From an uncultured Erythrobacter sp. (lineage in GTDB: Bacteria; Pseudomonadota; Alphaproteobacteria; Sphingomonadales; Sphingomonadaceae), in NCBI GenBank assembly GCA_947495695.1, contig CANLZP010000001.1, positions 765,069 through 829,068 on the forward strand: a DNA stretch of 64,000 bases, written 5' to 3'. How positions within the stretch are numbered: the first letter of the stretch is position 1; each line of letters opens with the position of its first letter. A model generated the notes under the pieces. That model did no database searches and was not told the DNA's origin. It worked only from the letters and a program-made list of their open reading frames with translations. Position numbers and translations under genes: made by a program. Below, in pieces: positions 44,402-53,324 of the stretch.

Positions 44402-47110
44402 ATGGAGCATGATTGGACAAATGCACTGGCCCGCGCAAATGCGCATGCCCCGTTTCTGGCGCAGGCTTTGCGCCGTCTGCCCGAGCTGCAGCAATTGTTG
44501 GAAGCGGACGCGGGCGACGATGCGCTGGCTTTGGCCAAGCGTGCCGGCGAAGGGGCGGAAACCGTCTCCATTGCTTTGCGACGCGAGAAGCTGGCGCTGG
44601 CCACGGCCCTGGCCATAGGCGATCTGGCAGGAGCGTTTCCGCTGGCTCAGGTCATGGGCGAATTGTCCGAATTTGCCGACCGCGCGCTGACCCAGGCGAT
44701 CAATGCCGCGATTACCCGCAGAGTGCCGGACGCTAATCCGCAAGGCATGTTCGGCCTCGCCTTGGGCAAGCATGGTGCGGGCGAGCTGAACTACAGCTCG
44801 GATATCGATCCCATCTTGCTGTATGATCCGGAAACCCTGCCGCGCCGGGCGCGCGATGAGCCGGGCGAGGCGGCGCAAAGATATGCCCGCGATGTGGTCA
44901 GCACTATGAGCGACAACACACCAGAGGGTTATGTCTTCCGGATCGATTTGCGTTTGCGCCCAGCAGCAGAAGTCAGCCCTTTGGCAATTTCCTGCAACGC
45001 CGCGCTGAGCCATTATGAAAGCTCTGCCCTCGCTTGGGAACGCGCTGCCTTCATCCGCGCGCGCGCTGCATCTGGTGACATCGCAGCAGCAGAGGAATTT
45101 CTGGCGGCGATTGGCACATTCGTGTGGCGCAGCAGTTTGGATTATGGCGCGGTAGAGGAAATCCGCAGCCTGACAAAGCGCATTCGGGCCAATTATGATG
45201 GGCCGCCAATACCCGGGCCGGGCTTTGATATAAAGCATGGCCGCGGCGGCATCCGCGAAATCGAATTCTTCGCGCAAACCCATCAGTTGATCCATGGCGG
45301 GCGCGACCATTCCTTGCGTCTGCGCGGCACGCGGGCGGCCTTGGACGCTTTGGCCGCGTCGGGGCGGATTGCGGCTGAAGAAGCCGCCTCTCTGGGCAAT
45401 GCCTATGACCGCTTACGCTGTATCGAGCACCGCTTGCAGATGGTAAATGACCGGCAGACCCATGCATTGCCATCGGGCGACAAGCTGGACGGTGTCGCGC
45501 GGCTGGATGGCCTAGATGATGGCGCGGCTCTTCTGGCCGAACTGATCGATATCACCAATGGTGTTGCGGCCTCATATGACACTTTGATTGGCGAAGATGA
45601 AGTTTCGGCTTTGACGGAAGACAAGCCTACCCCGCTCAAGCAGCAATTAGACGATTTGGGCTTCGCTGATCCTGGCCAATTGGCCCAGCGCATCGAAGGC
45701 TGGCGCGATGGCCGCTATCGCTCGCTACGCAGTCCCGCCGCGCTCACAGCGTTTGACGCGATGCTGCCGATGCTGATCGAAGCTTTGGCCGAAGCAGACG
45801 AGCCTGAGCGTGCCTTACTAAGATGGGAAAGCGTGCTGACCAATGCCTCCTCGGCGATCAATTTATTCCGCTTGCTGGAGGCTCGCCCGGCACTGCTGGA
45901 TCAATTGTTCGCGGTGCTCACGCTTGCACCTACGCTGGCAGATGAATTGGGCCGTCGGCCCGTTTTGCTCGATACGTTGATCGATCGCACGGCTTTGGAT
46001 CTTTCCGGAACTGTCGAACAGCTGGCCATGCGAATGCGGGCTGGCGTGGTCGAGGGGGACTACGAAGCTCTGCTGGACCGGATCAGAATGGTGACCGGAG
46101 AGGAACGCTTCGCGCTGGGCGTGCAATTGATCGAGGCGCTGCATGATCCGCTGGAGATTGCCGAGGCGCTTTCGCGCACCGCAGAGGCAGCTTTGCTGGT
46201 CGCTCACCAGGCCACTTGTGCAGAATTTGCCCGCAATCATGGCCATGTCCAATCGGCGGGCGCGCAAAGCGAATTGGTGGTGCTGGGCCTCGGTCGGTTT
46301 GGCGGAGGGGCGCTGACCCATGCCTCTGATCTGGACATCATCTATTTGTTCACCGGGCAGTCGGGCGACGAATCCGATGGTGCCCGGCCTTTGGGCGCGA
46401 CACATTATTTCAATCGCTTGGCCCAGCGCATCAGCGGCGCATTGTCGGTCCCCACGGCGCAAGGCGCTTTGTACGAAGTGGACACGCGATTGCGCCCGCA
46501 AGGCACACAAGGACCGTTGGCTGTTACCTGCGAATCCTTCGCCAAATATCAGCGGGAAAGCGCGTGGACCTGGGAGCATATGGCTCTGACCCGCGCGCGC
46601 GTTCTGGTCGGTTCGGATGCGGTGAAGGCAGAGTTGGCGCAGGTGATCGACGATGTTCTGCATCAGCCGCGCGATCTGGAAAATCTGCGCGAAGCGGTGC
46701 TGACCATGCGCCACGATATGGCCAATCATAAGCCTTCAAAAGGGCCGCTGGATGCCAAATTGTTGCGCGGTGGATTGGTCGATCTGGAATTTCTGGTGCA
46801 CTATCTGCAGCTGCGTGAACGAACCGCTTTCTCGCCAGATCTCAGCAGCGCTATCGCGCAATTGTGCGAGGCGGGTTTGCTCGATCATGAAGTGATTGGC
46901 GTGCATCAGCTGATGACCCGGCTGTTGGTCTCAACCCGATTGCTTGCGCCTGATTTGCAGGCTCCGCCCGCTGCCTCTGCCCGGGCCTTGGCGCGGGCCT
47001 GTCAGCAAGAAAGCCTCGATGGCCTCTTGCATGCGCTGACCAAGGCACGACATGGGATCGCAACCGCCTGGCATAAGGCATTTGATAGTGAATTGGAGAT
47101 CGAGACATGA
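44402..47110 (+). CDS. glnE: Bifunctional glutamine synthetase adenylyltransferase/deadenylase
   Basis: GlnE adds and removes AMP on glutamine synthetase according to nitrogen status. The 902-residue protein has two nucleotidyltransferase domains: GLALGKHGAGELNYSSDIDPI (about residues 117-137) and GLGRFGGGALTHASDLDIIY (about 628-648), each with the G-G...S-x-DxD signature, linked by helical regulatory parts. The start is ATG 44402, with GGAAGG upstream; an in-frame start at 44375 is less likely. Its stop overlaps bcp (ATGA). Confidence 0.96.
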   Translation: MEHDWTNALARANAHAPFLAQALRRLPELQQLLEADAGDDALALAKRAGEGAETVSIALRREKLALATALAIGDLAGAFPLAQVMGELSEFADRALTQAINAAITRRVPDANPQGMFGLALGKHGAGELNYSSDIDPILLYDPETLPRRARDEPGEAAQRYARDVVSTMSDNTPEGYVFRIDLRLRPAAEVSPLAISCNAALSHYESSALAWERAAFIRARAASGDIAAAEEFLAAIGTFVWRSSLDYGAVEEIRSLTKRIRANYDGPPIPGPGFDIKHGRGGIREIEFFAQTHQLIHGGRDHSLRLRGTRAALDALAASGRIAAEEAASLGNAYDRLRCIEHRLQMVNDRQTHALPSGDKLDGVARLDGLDDGAALLAELIDITNGVAASYDTLIGEDEVSALTEDKPTPLKQQLDDLGFADPGQLAQRIEGWRDGRYRSLRSPAALTAFDAMLPMLIEALAEADEPERALLRWESVLTNASSAINLFRLLEARPALLDQLFAVLTLAPTLADELGRRPVLLDTLIDRTALDLSGTVEQLAMRMRAGVVEGDYEALLDRIRMVTGEERFALGVQLIEALHDPLEIAEALSRTAEAALLVAHQATCAEFARNHGHVQSAGAQSELVVLGLGRFGGGALTHASDLDIIYLFTGQSGDESDGARPLGATHYFNRLAQRISGALSVPTAQGALYEVDTRLRPQGTQGPLAVTCESFAKYQRESAWTWEHMALTRARVLVGSDAVKAELAQVIDDVLHQPRDLENLREAVLTMRHDMANHKPSKGPLDAKLLRGGLVDLEFLVHYLQLRERTAFSPDLSSAIAQLCEAGLLDHEVIGVHQLMTRLLVSTRLLAPDLQAPPAASARALARACQQESLDGLLHALTKARHGIATAWHKAFDSELEIET

Positions 47111-47580
47111 GCGATTTTACCCAAGCTGGCGAGAAAATGCCCGATGTTGTGATGGAAACCCCCGAAGGTGGTACCGTCAAAGCGTCGGATTATGCCGGCC
47201 AAAAGCTGGTGGTGTTCTTCTATCCCAAGGACAACACGCCCGGCTGCACGACCGAAGCCAAGGACTTCACCGCCCTAAAGGGTGAGTTTGACAAGGCGGG
47301 CGTTGCTTTGTTGGGGGTGAGCAAGGATTCGGCGAAGAAGCACCAGAACTTTATCGCCAAGCACGATCTGAAGACGCCTTTGGCGACCGATGCGCAGGAG
47401 GACGGATTGTCCGATGCGCTGGGCATTTGGACCGAGAAAAAGATGTATGGCAAAACCTATCTGGGTATGGTTCGCTCCACCTATTTGGTCGATGCCAAGG
47501 GCGTGATTGCGCAAGTCTGGAACAAGGTGAAGGTCAAGGGCCACGCAGAAGAAGTGCTGGCCGCGGCTAAGGCGCTCTAA
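47107..47580 (+). CDS. bcp: Peroxiredoxin of the Bcp/PrxQ family, single-cysteine form
   Basis: Bcp reduces hydroperoxides in the cytosol. The 157-residue protein has the thioredoxin-fold peroxiredoxin motif FFYPKDNTPGCTTEAKDF with peroxidatic Cys47. The resolving cysteine that typical Bcp proteins carry five residues later is lysine here, and no other cysteine exists in the protein, so it must be a 1-Cys type that relies on an external thiol. It is coupled to glnE by a four-base overlap. Confidence 0.95.
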   Translation: MSDFTQAGEKMPDVVMETPEGGTVKASDYAGQKLVVFFYPKDNTPGCTTEAKDFTALKGEFDKAGVALLGVSKDSAKKHQNFIAKHDLKTPLATDAQEDGLSDALGIWTEKKMYGKTYLGMVRSTYLVDAKGVIAQVWNKVKVKGHAEEVLAAAKAL

Positions 47581-47613
47581 GGCCGTCTTCAGCAAGTCCA
47601 GGCCGCATATTCC

Positions 47614-48405
47614 ATGACCAGTATCGCCTCAGCCATCCGAACTGCATTGTTGACGGGGGATCCGCGCGCCAAAGTGATGGCGGCGCGCGATGTGGCGCGC
47701 CAATGGCGGCTGGGCCGATTGGACTGGCAGTTTGACGTGGCCATGCCCGATGCACCTGCTGCACCCGACAAGCCCGAACTGTTGGCGCCCAATAAAATGC
47801 CCAAGCGTTCCAAGGGCAGCTCTGCCCGTGGCAGGATCGCGCTGTGGCATGCCTTGGCGCATATCGAATTTGTCGCGATTGATCTGGCGTTGGATATGGC
47901 CGGACGGTTTGGCGAAGAGCGCGGCCGAGCCTTTGTGTCTGATTTTCTGGCTGTCGCCGCTGACGAGGCAATGCATTTTGCACTGCTGGCCCGCAAGCTT
48001 GAATCGATGGGCAGTTTTTATGGCGATCTGCCAGCGCATGGCGGGCTGTGGCAGGCCGCCGATGAAACCAGCCATGATGTGATGGCTCGTTTGGCGATTG
48101 TGCCCATGGTGCTGGAGGCGCGCGGCCTTGACGTCACGCCGTCAACTTTGGCGCGGGTCGAGGCACAGGGCGACCATAATGGCGCCAAGATTCTCAAACG
48201 AATCCTTGACGACGAAATCCGCCATGTCGCGATTGGGACAAGGCATTTTGTCAAAATTGCCGAGGGAAACGGCGAATCTCCGCAAAAAACGTGGCAAAAT
48301 CTGGTGGAAACCCACTTTAGAGGCGCATTGAAGCCACCATTCAACGACTCGGCGCGCGATGCAGCCGGTCTATCGCGGGACTTCTACGCCGGTATTGCTT
48401 TGTAA
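47614..48405 (+). CDS. DUF455 ferritin-like protein
   Basis: This 263-residue helical protein has ferritin-like metal-binding pairs: ALWHALAHIEFVAIDLALD, AADEAMHFALLARKLESMG and ILDDEIRHVAIGTRHF. The Glu/His pattern fits a di-metal four-helix bundle, and the family (DUF455) is of unknown reaction. It lies 33 bases after bcp, so it may belong to the same peroxide-related transcript. Cytosolic. Confidence 0.88.
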   Translation: MTSIASAIRTALLTGDPRAKVMAARDVARQWRLGRLDWQFDVAMPDAPAAPDKPELLAPNKMPKRSKGSSARGRIALWHALAHIEFVAIDLALDMAGRFGEERGRAFVSDFLAVAADEAMHFALLARKLESMGSFYGDLPAHGGLWQAADETSHDVMARLAIVPMVLEARGLDVTPSTLARVEAQGDHNGAKILKRILDDEIRHVAIGTRHFVKIAEGNGESPQKTWQNLVETHFRGALKPPFNDSARDAAGLSRDFYAGIAL

Positions 48406-48543
48406 AGAATTCGGCCCTTATCTCACCAAACAACGAAACGCGGATTGGTTCCGTAGTTTTGGACAAGGGCCAAAAAAGTTTGCCAATCGGCAAATCAAAC
48501 GGCCCTCAAATTGGCGCATAGGCGCTGTGATAAGGACGGGTCG

Positions 48544-49242
48544 TTGATCGTATCATCAGGCATTTTTAAGCTGGCAAAAGGCTTGGCTGTGGCCGTTTTG
48601 GGCCTGGCCAGCATCGCTGCCAGTCCGGCACTTGCCAACAGCTCGGCAGCGGCGGTCGACATTACCGAGCCTGTGCGTCAGGCACAGTCCGACAATTTGA
48701 CGTCAGGTGACGCCCGGTTCCGCCAATTGTTCGTCAGCTGGGAATCGCTGGACAAGGGCCCTGCCGACGTCGTTTCTGTTCGCCCGACCATTTCTATTCC
48801 TTCGCAAATGCCCCTGCGCGGCGCGCGTTTGACCAGCGATTATGGCATGCGCACGCATCCGGTTCTGGGCAGTCGTCGCAAACATAATGGCATTGATCTG
48901 GCGGCTCCAACGGGAACACCTGTTTACGCCACGGCCGACGGAATCGTTGGCAAAGCACAATGGTTCTCAAGCTACGGTCTGTATATTCGGGTCGATCACG
49001 GCGCGGATCTGGAAACCCGTTATGCGCATCTGTCGCGTTTGGCAGTTGCTGCGGGAGAGCGCGTGAAAAAGGGCGACATCATCGGTTATGTCGGGTCGAC
49101 CGGCCGTTCAACCGGGCCGCATTTGCATTACGAAGTGCGGATCGACGGTGTGGCGGTCAATCCGGTCCCCTATATGATCGAAACAAAAGCCCAGCAGGAA
49201 TTTGCTCTTGTCACTGGTAAGGGTGGCAAGGGCGGCGAGTAA
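48544..49242 (+). CDS. M23-family peptidoglycan endopeptidase (LytM-like), exported
   Basis: This exported peptidase of about 232 residues has a signal peptide (LAKGLAVAVLGLASIAASPALA). The LytM catalytic domain has zinc ligands in LTSDYGMRTHPVLGSRRKHNGIDLAAP (HxxxD) and TGPHLHYEVRIDG (HxH). It cleaves peptidoglycan cross-links or activates amidases. TTG 48544 is chosen because AAGGA lies seven bases upstream; a TTG at 48511 would lengthen the polar start. A strong terminator follows at 49324. Confidence 0.9.
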   Translation: MIVSSGIFKLAKGLAVAVLGLASIAASPALANSSAAAVDITEPVRQAQSDNLTSGDARFRQLFVSWESLDKGPADVVSVRPTISIPSQMPLRGARLTSDYGMRTHPVLGSRRKHNGIDLAAPTGTPVYATADGIVGKAQWFSSYGLYIRVDHGADLETRYAHLSRLAVAAGERVKKGDIIGYVGSTGRSTGPHLHYEVRIDGVAVNPVPYMIETKAQQEFALVTGKGGKGGE

Positions 49243-49323
49243 CAGGCCGGTAAGGCAGCTGACTGCGCAAAAGAACACCGCTTGGAAGCGGGTATGGACG
49301 TTGGAGAGGATGTCCATTTTAAT

Positions 49324-49352
49324 AGGCGGCGGGTCAAACCGTCGCCTTTTTT
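49324..49352 (+). terminator. Rho-independent terminator after the M23 peptidase gene
   Basis: AGGCGGCGG (49324-49332) pairs with CCGTCGCCT (49339-49347) through nine base pairs including one G-T, with a GTCAAA loop and six T (49347-49352). Confidence 0.85.
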
Positions 49353-49444
49353 CTTGTCCATCCAATCAGACTGGTTAGGCTCTTTTCCAAAGCTGCCGGT
49401 GCCCGCTTGGGCCACGTGGCAGGATATGGAGAGAAGCCAGAACC

Positions 49445-50977
49445 ATGCATCCTATTCAACACGCCCAAACGCGCCCTGACCACCCAGCCATTATCATGGC
49501 CGGCAGCGGCCATACCGTAACCTATGGCGAGATGGACCAGGCGGCCAACCGGTTTGCGCAATTGCTGCGCGCGCGCGGATTTGCTCCCGACGATGCCTTT
49601 GCGGTTTTGCTGGAAAATACGCATCACTATTTCACCCTGGTGTGGGGGTCGCAGCGCGCCGGAACGCTGCTTGTACCGATTTCAACCCGGCTGACCGCGC
49701 CAGAGATTGCCTATATTCTCAAGGATAGTGAGGCCAAGCTGCTAGTCACATCGCGATTGTTTGATGGAGTCATGCCCGACATTCGTGCTGAGCTCCCCGA
49801 GCTCGATATTCTAACCATTGGCGCAGAGGACGACGAAGATTTCGAGGCGGCTCTGGCCCGCCACAGCGCCGATCCGATACCCGATCAGCGCGCCGGCCTA
49901 ACCATGCTCTACAGCTCGGGCACGACCGGCAGGCCCAAGGGCATTCGCCCCGCACCACCGGCCGATCCTGATCCCACCGCCATGGTTCCCTTTGTGGCTC
50001 TGGCCACCATGGGGGCGGGCATGCCAGCGGATGGATCGATGGTCTATCTGTCGCCTGCGCCGCTCTATCACGCTGCTCCTCTGGCCTGGTGTTCGTCGGC
50101 GCAAAGGTTGGGCGGAACCATAGTCGTCGTCGAGAAATTCGATCCCGAAACCGCGCTTGCCGCGATTGAGAAATATCGTGTGACGGACAGCCAATGGGTC
50201 CCGACCCATTTTGTCCGCATGCTGAAGCTGGATCCGGCCGTGCGCACCAAATATGATCTGTCCAGCCACAAGCGGGCATTGCATGCCGCTGCGCCATGCC
50301 CGGTTCCCATCAAGCAGGAAATGATCGAATGGTGGGGCCCGATCGTCAATGAATATTACGCTGGTTCAGAAGGGATTGGCATGACTATGATCCATGCGCC
50401 CGACTGGCTGGAGCATCCCGGCAGTGTTGGCCGCCCGATCCATGGCACTCTGCATATTTGCGGACCTGACGGAGAAGAGGTTGCGCAAGGCGAGGATGGC
50501 CTGATCTATTTCGAGAATGACATCCTGCCGACTTATCACAATGATGCTGCAAAAACCCAAGAGGCCATGCACCCCAAAGGCTGGATGACTTTGGGCGATA
50601 TTGGCCACACTGATGCTGATGGCTTTTTGTATCTGACCGACCGCAAGAGTCACATGATCATTTCTGGCGGGGTTAACATCTACCCGCAAGAAATCGAAAA
50701 CCTGCTCGTCAGCCATGACAAGGTGATGGATGCCGCCGTGATTGGCGCGCCCGATCCCGATTTTGGCGAAAAAGTTGTGGCAGTGGTGCAGCCCATCGAT
50801 ATGGCCAGCGCCGGCGATGAATTGGAGCAGGAATTGCGGGACTATCTCGAACCGCAGCTTGCTCGGCTAAAGATGCCTCGACTGTTCGATTTCCGGCCAG
50901 AGCTTCCGCGTGAGGCCAATGGCAAGTTGTATAAGCGCGAATTGCGCGATGAGTTTGCTGCCAAGGCTGAAGGTTGA
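49445..50977 (+). CDS. Acyl-CoA synthetase / AMP-forming ligase
   Basis: This 510-residue AMP-binding enzyme activates a carboxylic acid to its CoA thioester. It has the P-loop LTMLYSSGTTGRPKGIRP, GYTxTE-type region NEYYAGSEGIGMT, the hinge region LTDRKSHMIISGGVNIYPQEIE and the C-terminal lysine in PREANGKLYKREL. The substrate is not evident. The stop overlaps the start of a P450 gene (TGATG), so the pair probably oxidises and activates the same lipid, terpenoid or steroid-like compound. Confidence 0.92.
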   Translation: MHPIQHAQTRPDHPAIIMAGSGHTVTYGEMDQAANRFAQLLRARGFAPDDAFAVLLENTHHYFTLVWGSQRAGTLLVPISTRLTAPEIAYILKDSEAKLLVTSRLFDGVMPDIRAELPELDILTIGAEDDEDFEAALARHSADPIPDQRAGLTMLYSSGTTGRPKGIRPAPPADPDPTAMVPFVALATMGAGMPADGSMVYLSPAPLYHAAPLAWCSSAQRLGGTIVVVEKFDPETALAAIEKYRVTDSQWVPTHFVRMLKLDPAVRTKYDLSSHKRALHAAAPCPVPIKQEMIEWWGPIVNEYYAGSEGIGMTMIHAPDWLEHPGSVGRPIHGTLHICGPDGEEVAQGEDGLIYFENDILPTYHNDAAKTQEAMHPKGWMTLGDIGHTDADGFLYLTDRKSHMIISGGVNIYPQEIENLLVSHDKVMDAAVIGAPDPDFGEKVVAVVQPIDMASAGDELEQELRDYLEPQLARLKMPRLFDFRPELPREANGKLYKRELRDEFAAKAEG

Positions 50978-52278
50978 TGACGGGCGCTGCGACCCGCCCA
51001 ACTTTGTCGAGCGAAGATGCGCGGGCGGTGATCGATCCGCAAAGCTATGCCGATTGGGACCCTTTGCTCGACTTGTTTGACACCATTCGCGAAGCGCAGC
51101 CCATTGCCTTGGTCGAACCTGATGACGGAGAGCTGTTCACCCCGTTTTGGCTGGTGACGCGGTATGATGATGTGATGCAAATGTCGAAGGACAACGCCAC
51201 CTTCCTCAACAATCCGCAACCGGTCGTGTTCAGTTTCCGCCAAGCAATCGAATTTTCGCGCGCGGCGACGGGTTCTGACATTTTGGTCGATTCACTGGTG
51301 GTGTTCGATGCGCCGGTTCACCCCAAATATCGCAAGCTGACGCAAGATTGGTTCATGCCTCGCAATCTGGCCAAGATCGAGGGCGAGATACGCGCACTGG
51401 CCCAACAAACCGTCGACGCCATGATTGATGCCGGTCCAGAGGTGGATTTCGTCAAGACCGTCGCCGGACCCTATCCCTTGCATGTCGTCATGCAGATTTT
51501 GGGCGTGCCCGAGGAAGATGAGCCGCGCATGCAAATGCTGACCCAGCAATTGTTCGGTGGTCAGGATGCCGATCTGTCGGGGACTGGCATGGACAAGATG
51601 ACACCCGAACAGGTGGTCCAATTGGTGGCCGGAGCGGTCAAGAATTTTGAGGGTTATTTCGCCGATCTGGCCGAGCAGCGCCGCGCCAACCCAACCGATG
51701 ATGTGGCCAGCGTCATTGCCAATGCGACGGTTGATGGAAAGCCTTTGCCGCCGCGCGACATGGCCGGATATTACATCATCGTGGCCACAGCGGGCCATGA
51801 CACAACCAGTGCTTCAACCGCCGGGGCCATGTTGGCGCTGGCCCAAGACCCCGAACAATTTGCCCGCGTGAAAGCCGATCGGTCTTTGCTGCCCGGTATT
51901 GTCGAGGAGGCGATCCGTTGGACCTCGCCGGTCCAGCACTTCATGCGCACCGCCGCCAAAGATGTCGAGTTGGGCGGCCAGTTCATCAAGCAGGGCGATT
52001 GGTTGATGATGAATTATGTTGCGGCCAATCATGACCCTTCCCAGTTTGCAAACCCGCGCAAATTTGACGCTGCGCGTTCGCCCAATCGGCATCTGGCCTT
52101 TGGCGCAGGCGCGCATCAGTGTCTGGGCTTGCATCTTGCGCGGCTGGAAATGCGAATCTTGTTCGAGACTTTGTTGGACCGGATCGATGCCTTGGAACTG
52201 GCGGGCGAGCCCAAACGGGCAAAGTCCACTTTCGTTGGTGGGCTTAAAACTTTGCCATTGCGGATCAAAGCGAAATAG
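50977..52278 (+). CDS. Cytochrome P450 monooxygenase
   Basis: This 433-residue soluble bacterial P450 shows the oxygen-binding I-helix TAGHDTTSAS, ExxR in EEAIRWTSPVQHFMR and the haem loop FGAGAHQCLGLHLAR with Cys382. It is distinct from the CYP153 at 22224. It starts at ATG 50977 within the stop of the acyl-CoA synthetase (a TTG one codon earlier is not needed). The pairing resembles terpenoid or sterol side-chain degradation operons, but the substrate is inferred only. Confidence 0.92.
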   Translation: MTGAATRPTLSSEDARAVIDPQSYADWDPLLDLFDTIREAQPIALVEPDDGELFTPFWLVTRYDDVMQMSKDNATFLNNPQPVVFSFRQAIEFSRAATGSDILVDSLVVFDAPVHPKYRKLTQDWFMPRNLAKIEGEIRALAQQTVDAMIDAGPEVDFVKTVAGPYPLHVVMQILGVPEEDEPRMQMLTQQLFGGQDADLSGTGMDKMTPEQVVQLVAGAVKNFEGYFADLAEQRRANPTDDVASVIANATVDGKPLPPRDMAGYYIIVATAGHDTTSASTAGAMLALAQDPEQFARVKADRSLLPGIVEEAIRWTSPVQHFMRTAAKDVELGGQFIKQGDWLMMNYVAANHDPSQFANPRKFDAARSPNRHLAFGAGAHQCLGLHLARLEMRILFETLLDRIDALELAGEPKRAKSTFVGGLKTLPLRIKAK

Positions 52279-52315
52279 CCCGCAAACTGGTGCGCGCCCT
52301 TGAAGGGGGGCGAAC

Positions 52316-53197
52316 CTACCCCAGCAGCCGCTGCGCCATCGCGCGCACATCTGCCCCCATATCATCGCGCTCCAGCGCCAGCGCCAGTGTCGCCTCGACA
52401 AAGCCCAGCTTGCTGCCGCAGTCATAGCGTTTGCCGTCAAAGGTAACCGCGTGAAATGGTTGCGTGCCGATCATGCGGGCCATCGCATCGGTCAGCTGGA
52501 TTTCGCCGCCCGCGCCTTTGCCCTGGTCTTCCAGTGTCCGCATCACTTCGGGTTGCAGGATATATCGCCCTGAGATGATCTTGTTGGAAGGTGCCTCGTC
52601 AACGGGAGGCTTCTCTACCAGCCCGCGTACTTCGGTGAGTGCGCCCATTTCGGCGCCGGGGTCGATCACGCCGTAACTTGACACATCCTCATGCGGCACT
52701 TCCAGCACGCTGATCACATTTCCGCCGACCTCCTGATAGGCATCGACCATCTGCTTCATGCAGCCGGTGCCGCCCTTGTTTCCGATCATCAATTCGTCGG
52801 GCAGAAAAATGGCGAAGGGTTCGTCCCCTACAATGGCCCGCGCGCACCAGATCGCATGTCCAAGGCCCATCGGCACTTGTTGCCGCACGGTGATAATGTC
52901 TCCCGGCGTAGCGCGGGTCGGGTCCAGCACGCCCAAATCCTTGCCGCGCTCGCCCATCGTGCTTTCCAGCTCATAAGCGACATCGAAATGCTCAACGATG
53001 GCGGTCTTGCCGCGCCCGGTGACAAAGATCATCTGCTCGATCCCGGCTTCGCGCGCTTCGTCAACCGCATATTGGATCAGCGGCCGGTCCACTATGGGCA
53101 GCAGCTCTTTGGGGATGGCTTTGGTGGCGGGAAGGAAGCGTGTGCCGAGGCCCGCGACGGGGAAAACGGCTTTCTTGATTGGTTTGCGTGTGCTCAT
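52316..53197 (-). CDS. galU: UTP-glucose-1-phosphate uridylyltransferase
   Basis: GalU makes UDP-glucose for envelope glycans. The 293-residue protein has the nucleotidyltransferase signature AVFPVAGLGTRFLPATKAIPKE at the N-terminus, IEQMIFVTGRGKTAIVEHFD, the PLGLGHA-type segment VPMGLGHAIWCA, and AVTFDGKRYDCGSKLGFVEA. ATG 53197 (MSTRKPIKKAVF) is the conserved start; an in-frame start at 53239 adds non-conserved residues. It is divergent from murA, 127 bases away. Confidence 0.95.
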   Translation of the reverse strand: MSTRKPIKKAVFPVAGLGTRFLPATKAIPKELLPIVDRPLIQYAVDEAREAGIEQMIFVTGRGKTAIVEHFDVAYELESTMGERGKDLGVLDPTRATPGDIITVRQQVPMGLGHAIWCARAIVGDEPFAIFLPDELMIGNKGGTGCMKQMVDAYQEVGGNVISVLEVPHEDVSSYGVIDPGAEMGALTEVRGLVEKPPVDEAPSNKIISGRYILQPEVMRTLEDQGKGAGGEIQLTDAMARMIGTQPFHAVTFDGKRYDCGSKLGFVEATLALALERDDMGADVRAMAQRLLG

Positions 53198-53324
53198 AAT
53201 GCCAAGGGATAGGGTGACATGATCGCCAGCGTCAACCATCTGCTTCGGGCGAGCGGATCAGCAATTGCATGCGCCAGAGCCTTCAGCAACTTGCCAGTCA
53301 TGTCCAATCGGCTAAGAGCCATTT

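Noticed and set aside
48412-48494. GGCCCTT/AAGGGCC inverted repeat and TTTGCC-AATC-GGCAAA hairpin between DUF455 and M23 genes
   Set aside because: The long repeat has a loop of over 40 bases and neither hairpin is followed by a T-run; no function can be supported.
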